DNA from: Prosapia bicincta | Taxonomy: Eukaryota > Arthropoda > Insecta > Hemiptera > Cercopidae | Assembly (NCBI GenBank): GCA_036971475.1 | Contig: JBAIZL010000008.1 | Span: 24,944,982 to 25,008,981 of the forward strand | Length of the DNA: 64,000 bases | Direction: 5' to 3' | Shown here: one piece after another, positions 34,801-47,565 of the stretch | Layout: each line of letters begins with the position of its first letter | Position numbering within the stretch: position 1 is the first letter of the stretch | Program-made: the position numbers and the translations under genes | The notes under the pieces: generated by a model | Told to the model about the DNA's origin: nothing | The model's database searches: none | What the model saw: only the letters and a program-made list of their open reading frames with translations

Positions 34801-37800
34801 ACTGTACGTGAAGTAACAATATAGTCCTTTACTGTACGTGAAGTAACAATATAGTCCTTTACTGTACGTGAAGTAACAATATAGTCCTTTACTGTACGTG
34901 AAGTAACAATATAGTCCTTTACTGTACGTGAAGTAACAATATAGTCCTTTATTGTACGTGAAGTAACAATATAGTCCTTTACTGTACGTGAAGTAACAAT
35001 GTAGTCCTTTACTGTACGTGAAGTAACAATATAGTCCTTTACTGTACGTGAAGTAACAATGTAGTCCTTTACTGTACGTGAAGTAACAATATAGTCCTTT
35101 ACTGTACGTGAAGTAACAATGTAGTCCTTTACTGTACGTGAAGTAACAATATAGTCCTTTACTGTACGTGAAGTAACAATGTAGTCCTTTACTGTACGTG
35201 AAGTAACAATATATTCCTTTACTGTACGTGAAGTAACAATATAGTTCTTTACTGTACGTGAAGTAACAATGTAGTCCTTTACTGTACGTGAAGTAACAAT
35301 GTAGTCCTTTACTGTACGTGAAGTAACAATGTAGTCCTTTACTGTACGTGAAGTAACAATATAGTCCTTTACTGTACGTGAAGTAACAATGTAGTCCTTT
35401 ACTATACGTGAAGTAACAATATAGTCCTGTACTGTACGTGAAGTAACAATATAGTCCTTTACTGTACGTGAAGTAACAATATAGTCCTTTACTGTACGTG
35501 AAGTAACAATATAGTCCTTTACTGTACGTGAAGTAACAATATAGTCCTTTACTGTACGTGAAGTAACAATATAGTCCTTTACTGTACGTGAAGTAACAAT
35601 ATAGTCCTTTACTGTACGTGAAGTAACAATGTAGTCCTTTAATGTACGTGAAGTAACAATATAGTCCTTTACTGTACGTGAAGTAACAATATAGTCCTTT
35701 ACTGTACGTGAAGTAACAATATAGTCCTTTACTGTACGTGAAGTAACAATGTAGTCCTTTACTGTACGTGAAGTAACAATATAGTCCTTTACTGTACGTG
35801 AAGTAACAATATAGTCCTTTACTGTACGTGAAGTAACAATATAGTCCTTTACTGTACGTGAAGTAACAATGTAGTCCTTTACTGTACGTGAAGTAACAAT
35901 ATAGTCCTTTACTGTACGTGAAGTAACAATGTAGTCCTTTACTGTACGTGAAGTAACAATATAGTCCTTTACTGTACGTGAAGTAACAATATAGTCCTCT
36001 ACTATACGTGAAGTAACAATATAGTCCTTTACTGTACGTGAAGTAACAATATAGTCCTTTACTGTACGTGAAGTAACAATATAGTCCTTTACTGTACGTG
36101 AAGTAACAATATAGTCCTTTACTGTACGTGAAGTAACAATATAGTCCTTTACTGTACGTGAAGTAACAATATAGTCCTTTACTGTACGTGAAGTAACAAT
36201 ATAGTCCTTTACTGTACGTGAAGTAACAATATAGTCCTTTACTGTACGTGAAGTAACAATATAGTCCTTTACTGTACGTGAAGTAACAATATAGTCCTTT
36301 ACTGTACGTGAAGTAACAATTTAGTCCTTTACTGTACGTGAAGTAACAATGTAGTCCTTTACTGTACGTGAAGTAACAATGTAGTCCTTTACTGTACGTG
36401 AAGTAACAATGTAGTCCTTTACTGTACTTGAAGTAACAATATAGTCCTTTACTGTACGTGAAGTAACAATGTAGTCATTTACTGTACGTGAAGTAACAAT
36501 GTAGTCATTTACTGTACGTGAAGTAACAATATAGTCATTTACTGTACGTGAAGTAACAATATAGTCCTTTACTGTACGTGAAGTAACAATATAGTCCTTT
36601 ACTGTACGTGAAGTAACAATATAGTCCTTTACTGTACGTGAAGTAACAATATAGTCCTTTACTGTACGTGAAGTAACAATATAGTCCTTTACTGTACGTG
36701 AAGTAACAATATAGTCCTTTACTGTACGTGAAGTAACAATATAGTCCTTTACTGTACGTGAAGTAACAATATAGTCCTTTACTGTACGTGAAGTAACAAT
36801 ATAGTCTTTTACTGTACGTGAAGTAACAATATAGTCCTTTACTGTACGTGAAGTAACAATATAGTCCTTTACTGTACGTGAAGTAACAATATAGTCCTTT
36901 ACTGTACGTGAAGTAACAATATAGTCCTTTACTGTACGTGAAGTAACAATATAGTCCTTTACTGTACGTGAAGTAACAATATAGTCCTTTACTGTACGTG
37001 AAGTAACAATGTAGTCCTTTACTGTACGTGAAGTAACAATATAGTCCTTTACTGTACGTGAAGTAACAATATAGTCCTTTACTGTACGTGAAGTAACAAT
37101 ATAGTCCTTTACTGTACTTGAAGTAACAATATAGTCCTTTACTGTACGTGAAGTAACAATATAGTCCTTTACTATACGTGAAGTAACAATATAGTCCTTT
37201 ACTGTACGTGAAGTAACAATATAGTCCTTTACTGTACGTGAAGTAACAATATAGTCCTTTACTGTACGTGAAGTAACAATGTAGTCCTTTACTGTACGTG
37301 AAGTAACAATATAGTCCTTTACTGTACGTGAAGTAACAATGTAGTCCTTTACTGTACGTGAAGTAACAATATAGTCCTTTACTGTACGTGAAGTAACAAT
37401 ATAGTCCTTTACTGTACGTGAAGTAACAATATAGTCCTTTACTGTACGTGAAGTAACAATATAGTCCTTTACTGTACGTGTAGTAACAATATAGTCCTTT
37501 ATTGTACGTGAAGTAACAATATAGTCCTTTATTGTACGTGAAGTAACAATATAGTCCTTTACTGTACGTGAAGTAATAATATAGTCCTTTATTGTACGTG
37601 AAGTAACAATATAGTCCTTTACTGTACGTGAAGTAACAATATAGTCCTTTACTGTACGTGAAGTAACAATATAGTCCTTTACTGTACGTGAAGTAACAAT
37701 ATAGTCCTTTACTGTACGTGAAGTAACAATATAGTCCTTTACTGTACGTGAAGTAACAATATAGTCCTTTACTGTACGTGAAGTAACAATATAGTCCTTT

Positions 37801-38442
37801 ACTGTACGTGAAGTAACAATATAGTCCTTTACTGTACGTGAAGTAACAATATAGTCCTTTACTGTACGTGAAGTAACAATATAGTCCTTTACTGTACGTG
37901 AAGTAACAATATAGTCCTTTACTGTACTTGAAGTAACAATATAGTCCTTTACTATACGTGAAGTAACAATATAGTCCTTTACTGTACGTGAAGTAACAAT
38001 ATAGTCCTTTACTGTACGTGAAGTAGCAATATAGTCCTTTACTGTACGTGAAGTAACAATGTAGTCCTTTACTGTACGTGAAGTAACAATATAGTCCTTT
38101 ACTGTACGTGAAGTAACAATGTAGTCCTTTACTGTACGTGAAGTAACAATATAGTCCTTTACTGTACGTGAAGTAACAATATAGTCCTTTACTGTACGTG
38201 TAGTAACAATATAGTCCTTTATTGTACGTGAAGTAACAATATAGTCCTTTACTGTACGTGAAGTAACAATATAGTCCTTTACTGTACGTGAAGTAACAAT
38301 ATAGTCCTTTACTGTACGTGAAGTAACAATATAGTCCTTTACTGTACGTGAAGTAACAATATAGTCCTTTACTGTACGTGAAGTAACAATATAGTCCTTT
38401 ACTGTACGTGAAGTAACAATATAGTCCTTTACTGCACGTGAA
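31831..38442. repeat. 30-bp satellite, 220 units in register
   Basis: The unit is ACTGTACGTG, AAGTAACAAT, ATAGTCCTTT. From 31831 to 38430 the period is exactly 30 bp for 220 units with no insertion or deletion; a broken unit closes the array at 38431-38442. The first ~45 units (31861 to about 33210) are identical. Beyond that, substitutions such as GTAGTCC, ATATTCC, GTCATTT, ACTATACG, TACTTG and GTGTAGT appear. Several variants recur in the same order at a distance, for example 37111-37530 and 37921-38250. No plus-strand frame is open. One minus-strand frame (repeat KGLYCYFTYS) lacks stops for long stretches but has no ATG. Confidence 0.98.
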
Positions 38443-38583
38443 ATGATAAAAAGAGGTAAAATTTTGTATTCTGAAGATCTGTCCTTTACAATAAAAGGTT
38501 ACCTTATCTTTAACGATAGAAACAAAAATTTATATATTTTTCCGTTTACACTACAACGACATTGTTCACGTGCACTTCAATAA

Positions 38584-39730
38584 CAGTCACTGTACACAGC
38601 TACTACAACAACATACGGCTCGAAATCGTTTGTATATCACGAACTACAGAACTAGAACCGGGTGTCGTGAAGGTCACGCAGTCACTGTACACAGCTACTA
38701 CAATAACATACGGCTCGAAATCGTTTGTATATCACGAACTACAGAACTAGAACCGGGTGTCGTGAAGGTCACGCAGTCACTGTACACAGCTACTACAACA
38801 ACATACGGCTCGAAATCGTTTGTATATCACGAACTACAGAACTAGAACCGGGTGTCGTGAAGGTCACGCAGTCACTGTACACAGCTACTACAACAACATA
38901 CGGCTCGAAATCGTTTGTATATCACGAACTACAGAACTAGAACCGGGTGTCGTGAAGGTCACGCAGTCACTGTACACAGCTACTACAACAACATACGGCT
39001 CGAAATCGTTTGTATATCACGAACTACAGAACTAGAACCGGGTGTCGTGAAGGTCACGCAGTCACTGTACACAGCTACTACAACAACATACGGCTCGAAA
39101 TCGTTTGTATATCACGAACTACAGAACTAGAACCGGGTGTCGTGAAGGTCACGCAGTCACTGTACACAGCTACTACAACAACATACGGCTCGAAATCGTT
39201 TGTATATCACGAACTACAGAACTAGAACCGGGTGTCGTGAAGGTCACGCAGTCACTGTACACAGCTACTACAACAACATACGGCTCGAAATCGTTTGTAT
39301 ATCACGAACTACAGAACTAGAACCGGGTGTCGTGAAGGTCACGCAGTCACTGTACACAGCTACTACAACAACATACGGCTCGAAATCGTTTGTATATCAC
39401 GAACTACAGAACTAGAACCGGGTGTCGTGAAGGTCACGCAGTCACTGTACACAGCTACTACAACAACATACGGCTCGAAATCGTTTGTATATCACGAACT
39501 ACAGAACTAGAACCGGCTGTCGTGAAGGTCACGCAGTCACTGTACACAGCTACTACAACAACATACGGCTCGAAATCGTTTGTATATCACGAACTACAGA
39601 ACTAGAACCGGGTGTCGTGAAGGTCACGCAGTCACTGTACACAGCTACTACAACAACATACGGCTCGAAATCGTTTGTATATCCCGACTACACAACTAGA
39701 ACCGGGTGTCGTGAAGGTCACGCAGTCACT
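38584..39730. repeat. 95-bp satellite, 12 copies
   Basis: Twelve near-identical 95-bp units contain GTCACTGTACACAGCTACTA, CATACGGCTCGAAATCG, ATATCACGAACTACAG and CCGGGTGTCGTGAAGGTCAC. Differences are rare: AATAAC near 38702, CCGGCTGT near 39514, and a 3' unit with CCCGACTACACAAC. G+C is well above the flanks. The 71-codon frames repeated through the array arise because 95 is not a multiple of 3 and each unit has a few stops; they are not genes. The array starts only about 140 bp after the 30-bp satellite. Confidence 0.95.
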
Positions 39731-39732
39731 GA

Positions 39733-40232
39733 TATCGACATGCTGTGAAAAATATAAACGTTATGTTTACATATTGATTATGTTTACATCTTCCGTCCTT
39801 GACGAAAACGCCGGATTAATGGAGTGGCCGGGTAGGTAAAGGGTCGAACTATAGCGAGTATACTGTATGGTACGTTTATAGTTGGGTTACTCTCATGTAG
39901 GTAATTTATAAGTAGACCTTATTTCTTGTAAATTCAAATTAAATGTCTTTTTATTAGACAACGGGTACTGTACTGTTTACCCCCCACGAGTCAATTATTT
40001 CAAGCTGTAACAAACATCACGGACATAGTTAGAGGTTTAATGGATACCTTGGTCAATCGTTTTTATTACTTTTTTGCATTTTTAAGGCGATTATTTACAA
40101 TACGACGAATAGGAAAGGGTTGTGACTGTAGAAGGATTAAGGGTAGAAACATTAACCTTTAGAGGTATTATAGACTGATAGATCACCCTTCATAAACTGT
40201 TAGAGAGAGTATGGTGATCATGGCATGACGTA
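39733..40232. other. Unique DNA between satellite and Tigger relic
   Basis: No frame or RNA gene was recognised. It ends at the TA (40231-40232) that borders the Tigger-like element. Confidence 0.5.
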
Positions 40233-41590
40233 AGTAGAGTCTCGAAAACTTGATGTAATGTGGACTGGAAGGGTGTCGAGTTTGCCGGAATTCAAGTTAA
40301 AAATAAAGCCAAACACAAACTTCTTTGCAAAAGTGTGTAATATTTACACGTTAAATTATTTACAACGATATACAAAACCTACTTTTTATGTGTTTCATGT
40401 TTTATTCCCGTCGAATACAATTTTTCAGTTTGTAATGTCGTCGGATACAATGTTTCATGTTTTAAGTTTGCATGTTCAATACAAAATTTTGTCTAAAAAC
40501 GTGCAATTATTAAAATCATTAATGACTGTTAAGGGAACAAAATAAACAAAGAATAATATTATTTATCAAAAATCAAGTAATATGCACTAATAAATACGTA
40601 ATGCACTGACATAAAAACTTATTGCATAAAGGTTGTGTGAAAAATGTCATTGTTAGGAAAAAACATATAACCTTGGACTGCTTCTCAGATTGAGATCTGC
40701 GGTGCGATGTGTCGTCACTCAATCTTTTTAAAAACAAAACGTCTGCTTCCGATGCACAATATTGTTGGAAGTATCGCAATACTTCTTCTATAGCCTGAAA
40801 TTCGTCACTCTGACTCATTTTTTCATCTGCAACATCATTGTCATTTCATCCTCATCTTCTGAGCCATCTTCATTTCGATCATTTTCAGTCTCTGCCAAAA
40901 CTATTTCACTGTCTCCTAAAGACTCACTTCTTCCACCTTCTTTCATCATATTCTCCGCAACCTCCTTAGTGGCTTCTTCAGTGCCCGGGACATTCCTCAA
41001 CAAAGACACAAAGATTAAGTCACTTTCAGAATCTTTTTTTTCTTCAAAATCATTTTCCGCGTTTGCGAGGAGCTTTCTTCACGAACGGGCAAGGGTCAAG
41101 ACTGGAGGTTCATCTCAAGACTGAGAAATCCAAACAACTACATCAAGTATATAAATTTTCTTCATTTTCTCAACAACATCCATTCCTTTATCAGTGGTTA
41201 GGATAATAGATGAAATGAACTTCCGTCTATATCTTTTTTTTACTGATTCTAAAACTCGAACCATTGGTTGACATAAAGACGTTACGTTGCGTAGAAGAAA
41301 TAATGCTTTTATTTTGATATTGTGCAACTCTTCAACGTCAGCATGAGTTGAAGCATTGTCAAACCCCAAGACTGCTTTCTTAGAAAGTCCTTTTTGTTTT
41401 AAAATATTTTCAACGGAAGGGACAAACTTTTGAGCAAGCATAGGAACGTGCTCGCTAACAATATAGAGGCCGTCGAATTTCCTCTCACCCCCTCTTCACA
41501 CTTCGCTTTTCACAGCCGACGACCGGTGAGATACTGAAATTTATTTATCCTCAGACGTATTGAGTTGTACGGAATTTCGAGTCTCTACTG
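40233..41590. mobile_element. Decayed, internally deleted Tigger/pogo-type transposon
   Basis: The right end, read inward on the minus strand, begins CAGTAGAGACTCGAAATTCC at 41590 and is followed outside by TA. The left end begins AGTAGAGTCTCGAAAACTT at 40233 after TA. These are matching inverted ends (leading C lost on the left) of the CAGTAGA...CTCG type typical of pogo/Tigger elements, with a TA target duplication. Inside are remnants of a DDE transposase on the minus strand and, near the left end, repeated GTCGGATACAA-like stretches. The coding remnant joins the 5' leader directly to the middle of the catalytic domain, so the DNA-binding half has been deleted. It is dead. Confidence 0.7.
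40678..41460 (-). pseudogene. Tigger/jerky-like DDE transposase fragment, broken
   Basis: The frame 41115-41441 shows KKAVLGFDNASTH (second catalytic aspartate of the DDE core), then ALFLLRNVTSLCQPM, the counterpart of the family's LPPNTTSLLQPMDQGV motif. The third catalytic aspartate, expected directly after QPM, is replaced by V. After a TGA at 41115-41117 the same frame continues (LTLARS, stop at 41079-41081, RKLLANAEN), matching the family's tryptophan-containing TL..SW.KL segment with W changed to stop. An acidic stretch follows. A frameshift at a six-base homopolymer (40818-40823) leads into SDEFQAIEEVLRYFQQ and LFLKRLSD, the usual C-terminal motif. Two stops, one frameshift, a lost catalytic residue and a missing N-terminal half make it non-functional. 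Confidence 0.75.
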
Positions 41591-44135
41591 TATACCTAAA
41601 GTAGAGGTACTTTCTATCTGGGCCCTACAAAAGTCTACTTTCCTTGTAAGAAGAAAGATAACGATAGGTAGATGTAATTAGAAAGGGCTAAGGGAGAAGA
41701 TATTGATTTATTGGTGTTGGAAATAGAGGAGAATTATTGTATCGCGTATGCAGGGTCGCTCACCTGATCCTAACTGAAGTGAACATAGGAGTCTACCGGC
41801 TACCCCAGCAATCGTTGAGCATGAGTAAATACAGACAGAAATTGTAAGGAGTGTTTGGGTGACAATGACGGGCTTCGGAAAACGTCAATGGATTCTAAAA
41901 AATACGCGGTATGAACAACTGGACACTGGAGTCAGTGCAAGCTGTCGATCTTACCATATGTTTGCAAACCTACTCTTAAACTTGTGAAAATATTGAATAA
42001 TATGAAAAACGATATGGTAGGCGAGATGCTCGATGTCGCTAAGTGAGAAAACGAAAAAGTTAGTATGAAGCAAGACTAAAGTGTTTGAGTACGCTACCAA
42101 GCTCGAGTAGACCTTCACAATTCATAACAGGAAACAAAAGAACCCTGGATTGGATGGAGGAAGAGGTTGGCCTTTGATAAGGTGAGGGAAAATCGGCGCC
42201 GAGATGGGAGATCAGCCCAGGACCGAAATGGTTGGATAAATTTGGGGAATGTCTTAGGTTGAAGGTTGAAGCAGCAGTAATTGGCAGTTTTTTAAATAAT
42301 TATTTAGAGAATGATGAAAATAAACGTTTGTATCGTGGTTTTAGAAGCACGATTGCAATTCGCCGTTTTTAGAGGTATTGCTAAAAGTCTTAGTGGTTTT
42401 CAATTTCATCACTTAATGTCAAACACAATTTTTTAATTTTGACTAGATAAATTTCGCCTAATTGTGTTTTAAAGATGTTTTATATGTGCATTTACTTTCT
42501 GGTTTTGTTGAACGTTTTCGTAAAATATTATCAGTCATCACATCTTCAGAACAACTGATATCTAGAGTTTTCCAATTGAAATCTTTTAAGTTTTAAATTA
42601 GAAAACAATATTTACATTTTATTTGGTTACGGCTATTTAGTTTTAAATTTACTTATAAAAGAATTTTTAAAACACTAGTCTACTGCCATTGACATTTTTT
42701 CAACAATCTGTTTCCTGTTCTAATCTATGATGGATACGGACATCCGATACAACTAACTAAACCAACTATAACGAATGACTAAGCATTCACAACTCAATAC
42801 ACCACACAGCATTTCGTAATATAAGTTGTGATTTTGAAATTTAAAAAAATATTTTAGTATTTAGCAGATAAACATCGCTCTAATCTAATTTCAAACAAAT
42901 CTCAAATTTAATCTAATGAACATTTCTGAATTTTAACTATTTTAAATTTTAGGCGAAGCAATAAGCATTTTTAATTTGTTAAAAATATAATAAAATTCTC
43001 TAAAAGACGTTAAAGTAATTATATTTAATTTTATAAGAATGTTTTTTATATTATATTGTTTTATATATAAGTTTGTAATATATAATTTTATTTAATGTTT
43101 AATTCCCAAAGAGTGAACTGATAAGCTTACTTAGAATTTGTAAAACCGTTTGTTAAAGTAACAAATAGAGTTCAAGACAAAAACTATATAGGTATAATAT
43201 ACTAACTTTATTTAAATATTAATAAAATATAGAAATTCGCAAATAAAATACGACTGCATATGCTTATAACTTACTCAAGTTAAGCATATTTTAAATGTCT
43301 ATTCAGATAAAGAATTGTTCAGCCAAAGAAGAAGGTACACTGCAAAAATATCGGCCACGGTGGCGATACACTTGAAGTAAATGAGGACACGGCCTTCGTG
43401 ATAATCTAGTCTGCTGTGACAATTCAGAACTTTCAATGGTTAATTCACTCTATTGGATAATTTTTCGAGTTAGTGTTTATATAGCGATTTTATTAAAACA
43501 AGATTTTAAAAATTAATTTTAAAAATTCTATAGAATATTCTCTGGCCTCCATTTTATTTTTATTAAGATTCATAAAACCATCATGATAATCGCGACAATA
43601 TTTTTAATAGTAGGAAATAATTGAATTATTTCTTCTATTATTATTTATCTTGTTTATTTGATTATTATATTTATTTTACACACTTAGGACAGTCCCAGAA
43701 AAAACATTACGCTTCGAAACAATTGTTATTGACCCATAGGAAAATAAGTTTTGACCTGTATGATAACTGCAAGGTTCTAAAGCTGAAATATATTTTTTTT
43801 AAAAACTATAACTAGGCTTATTTGTAATTTTTCTGATATTTTAACTTAGTCCAATAAAACTTAAAGATGTTAAAATAAAAATACTTTATAAAGAGTGCTC
43901 TAAAGTAATCAAGAATATTAATTGTCGGTTATAAAATTAAAATTGTTCAGAAATCTTCCAATAACTCTTGTTTTAATATAAGGTTAAAGGATTTTTTTTA
44001 AAACTTCGATATTGTTTATTTAAGCCAATGAAGGTTAGGATGGAAGTAAACCCAGATATTCTTTATGTTCTCAAACATAAATAACATTTACTTGCTGACG
44101 AAGCTAACCCGCTTCACAGCAATTTTGGAATAATT
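41591..44135. other. No established gene; possible LINE 3' remnant
   Basis: A GC-richer patch (about 41600-42270) includes a short frame near 42195-42262 reading RRDGRSAQDRNGW, which recalls the extreme C terminus of some non-LTR reverse transcriptases. It is too short to call. From 42300 onward the sequence is very AT-rich and I recognise nothing. Confidence 0.3.
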
Positions 44136-44236
44136 TACTGTGGTTAAATGAAAATAAATAATACAAAAAACCTCTAATCACAAATATTTTTACTCTAACC
44201 TGATGTACATTCCTGTTACCAAGTAACCAATCGCAG
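44136..44236 (-). repeat. Single arm of the 20-kb foldback family
   Basis: It starts ACTGTGGTTAAAT and continues CCTCTAATCACAAAT and CCTGATGTACATTCC. On the minus strand it ends in CTGCGATTG, a GTTAC/GTAAC stem with TTG loop, then GGAATGTACATCAGG. This aligns with one arm of the inverted repeat at 20003-20242 and with 50533-50765. Only one arm is present, so the basic unit is a single end and the foldback is a doubled form. The hammerhead-like core has decayed (CTGCGAT, GGAA). Confidence 0.5.
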
Positions 44237-45029
44237 AGTTATGACACACATGTTAGTTAAATTTTTAAGTTCAGGCCTGAAAATTTATTACCAGAGGTAC
44301 TAATGCTGGGAGGATGCTGGGAGTTAGAATTTTAATAAAGGCATGGAGACGTTACTATCTAAAAAAATTTTGAAAACTGAAGAAATTAAAAGGTTTTTTA
44401 AACGTAGAACTGTAACATGAACTTGAATTAATGGCGATAGAGACTGTGTAGGTTTTACCGTTTCTTTTAGCAAATAATTTGACGGTTATGAAGGATAGGG
44501 GAAGAGACCCTAAATAATATATTAGGCTTGGGACATAAACCTCGTTGGTCATGGTTGTAGGCGAGGGTCATGCGATCTTGAGTACAGGCCGCTTCCGAGA
44601 AGTGGAGCTACTCTCTGTTGGGGTAGATATATGACAGAGCTACTCCTCATAGGAAGATATCTCGCCGTTTTAACCCTAGTGTAGAAAGAGGAAAAAATGA
44701 AGGCTATAGATTAGGACAAAGGATAGGTCATAAAAATCCCTGTTTGCAGGGAGTAGGTGGAAACAATATTTTAAGTTGGCAAGTTCGCATACCTGAGGTA
44801 GATAGTCTATTCTCTCTAATATTGTCAAAGAAAGGAATTTTATGTCACTAAATGTTTGATTGTAGCGATGAGCACGCTTCCCATTATGTCTCTAGCTGTA
44901 CGAGTATTGTTGCTGTAAAGAAAGTATCAACTCGTCTCAGTTTTGTTGTTAGAGTGACGTAAGCACCGCTCCAAGATTAACAAGCACTCATTTGATATAA
45001 ATGAATTAAGGTTTGAAAACGCCAACTCT
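44237..45029. other. Unique DNA, nothing recognised
   Basis: The 65-codon frame 44355-44552 (-) has no family resemblance. No RNA gene or element ends were recognised. Confidence 0.45.
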
Positions 45030-45400
45030 AATATTTAAAGACTCCTCACATAACGTTCTATAAACTCGCATAGCTTCATATAGATTACTCTCATAGACTC
45101 ATAGAACGCCCTCAGGCGTAAAAATTGTTTTGTTCTATAGAGTCCTAGAACGTTCTATTGCTTTCCATAACTTGTTATAGATCACCCAACTTTCTATAAA
45201 CTCATATAAGTATTATAAATACGCATAATCACCTGTACATAGCGTTTTATAAACTCGGAAAGCTTGTTATAGACTCACAGAACCTCCTATAGACGTGCAT
45301 AAATTCTTATAGAATCACAAAACATTGACTGGCATAACTTGCTATAAGTTCATATAAATTTGTAGGGACTCACTTAATTTTCTATAGGCTCAGATGCTTT
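45030..45400. repeat. Degenerate ~20-40-bp minisatellite
   Basis: Diverged units are built on TTCTATAAACTC, CATAACTTG and TATAGACTCACAGAAC, repeated about ten times or more. Unit length is irregular. It is an old array just upstream of the 267-bp repeat. Confidence 0.6.
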
Positions 45401-45458
45401 GCAATATTGGTAGGTTTTTACCAAAATGTCTGAAAGACGGATGTAGGCTACACTGTAA

Positions 45459-45694
45459 ATATATATATATATATAAGCTTTGCAACACTATTTTTGTATT
45501 CACTTATCTCTTACACTGTAAAATACTTGAACTATGAATATTACTTGCTATATATTCAAGCATCAACTGAAAATGCGAGGTGTTCATTGTCACGTGGTAT
45601 ACAGGTAGTGTTCCGTTTTCGGATTCACTGCACTGTGGGAAAGGCAAAGTTTTAGTTTTTCTTGAGTTAATCTTGTCTATTAAGTTTAATAATT

Positions 45695-45742
<48 letters not shown>

Positions 45743-45968
45743 AGCTTTGCAACACTATTTTTGTATTCACTTATCTCTTACACTGTAAAATACTTGAACT
45801 ATGAATATTACTTGCTATATATTCAAGCATCAACTGAAAATGCAAGGTGTTCATTGTCACGTGGTATACAGGTAGTGTTCCGTTTTCGGATTCACTGCAC
45901 TGTGGGAAAGGCAAAGTTTTAGTTTTTCTTGAGTTAATCTTGTCTATTAAGTTTAATAATTTATATAC

Positions 45969-46009
<41 letters not shown>

Positions 46010-46228
46010 AGCTTTGCAACACTATTTTTGTATTCACTTATCTCTTACACTGTAAAATACTTGAACTATGAATATTACTTGCTATATATTCAAGCATCAA
46101 CTGAAAATGCGAGGTGTTCATTGTCACGTGGTATACAGGTAGTGTTCCGTTTTCGGATTCACTGCACTGTGGGAAAGGCAAAGTTTTAGTTTTTCTTGAG
46201 TTAATCTTGTCTATTAAGTTTAATAATT

Positions 46229-46278
<50 letters not shown>

Positions 46279-46497
46279 AGCTTTGCAACACTATTTTTGT
46301 ATTCACTTATCTCTTACACTGTAAAATACTTGAACTATGAATATTACTTGCTATATATTCAAGCATCAACTGAAAATGCGAGGTGTTCATTGTCACGTGG
46401 TATACAGGTAGTGTTCCGTTTTCGGATTCACTGCACTGTGGGAAAGGCAAAGTTTTAGTTTTTCTTGAGTTAATCTTGTCTATTAAGTTTAATAATT

Positions 46498-46549
<52 letters not shown>

Positions 46550-46768
46550 AGCTTTGCAACACTATTTTTGTATTCACTTATCTCTTACACTGTAAAATAC
46601 TTGAACTATGAATATTACTTGCTATATATTCAAGCATCAACTGAAAATGCGAGGTGTTCATTGTCACGTGGTATACAGGTAGTGTTCCGTTTTCGGATTC
46701 ACTGCACTGTGGGAAAGGCAAAGTTTTAGTTTTTCTTGAGTTAATCTTGTCTATTAAGTTTAATAATT

Positions 46769-46816
<48 letters not shown>

Positions 46817-47035
46817 AGCTTTGCAACACTATTTTTGTATTCACTTATCTCTTACACTGTAAAATACTTGAACTATGAATATTACTTGCTATATATTCAA
46901 GCATCAACTGAAAATGCGAGGTGTTCATTGTCACGTGGTATACAGGTAGTGTTCCGTTTTCGGATTCACTGCACTGTGGGAAAGGCAAAGTTTTAGTTTT
47001 TCTTGAGTTAATCTTGTCTATTAAGTTTAATAATT

Positions 47036-47083
<48 letters not shown>

Positions 47084-47302
47084 AGCTTTGCAACACTATT
47101 TTTGTATTCACTTATCTCTTACACTGTAAAATACTTGAACTATGAATATTACTTGCTATATATTCAAGCATCAACTGAAAATGCGAGGTGTTCATTGTCA
47201 CGTGGTATACAGGTAGTGTTCCGTTTTCGGATTCACTGCACTGTGGGAAAGGCAAAGTTTTAGTTTTTCTTGAGTTAATCTTGTCTATTAAGTTTAATAA
47301 TT

Positions 47303-47346
<44 letters not shown>

Positions 47347-47565
47347 AGCTTTGCAACACTATTTTTGTATTCACTTATCTCTTACACTGTAAAATACTTG
47401 AACTATGAATATTACTTGCTATATATTCAAGCATCAACTGAAAATGCGAGGTGTTCATTGTCACGTGGTATACAGGTAGTGTTCCGTTTTCGGATTCACT
47501 GCACTGTGGGAAAGGCAAAGTTTTAGTTTTTCTTGAGTTAATCTTGTCTATTAAGTTTAATAATT

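Noticed and set aside
31831..39730. CRISPR-like array of 30-bp or 95-bp repeats
   Set aside because: The repeats are directly adjacent with no unique spacers, no cas genes are present and the DNA is eukaryotic. They are satellites.
38562..39748. A dozen overlapping 62-91-codon frames in the 95-bp satellite
   Set aside because: They repeat with the unit, shift frame by 95 mod 3 and all end at the same stop in the unit. They are array artefacts, not a gene family.
40258..40545. A 95-codon plus-strand frame at the left side of the Tigger relic
   Set aside because: It covers the element's non-coding end, including repeated GTCGGATACAA-like stretches, and runs against the transposase orientation.
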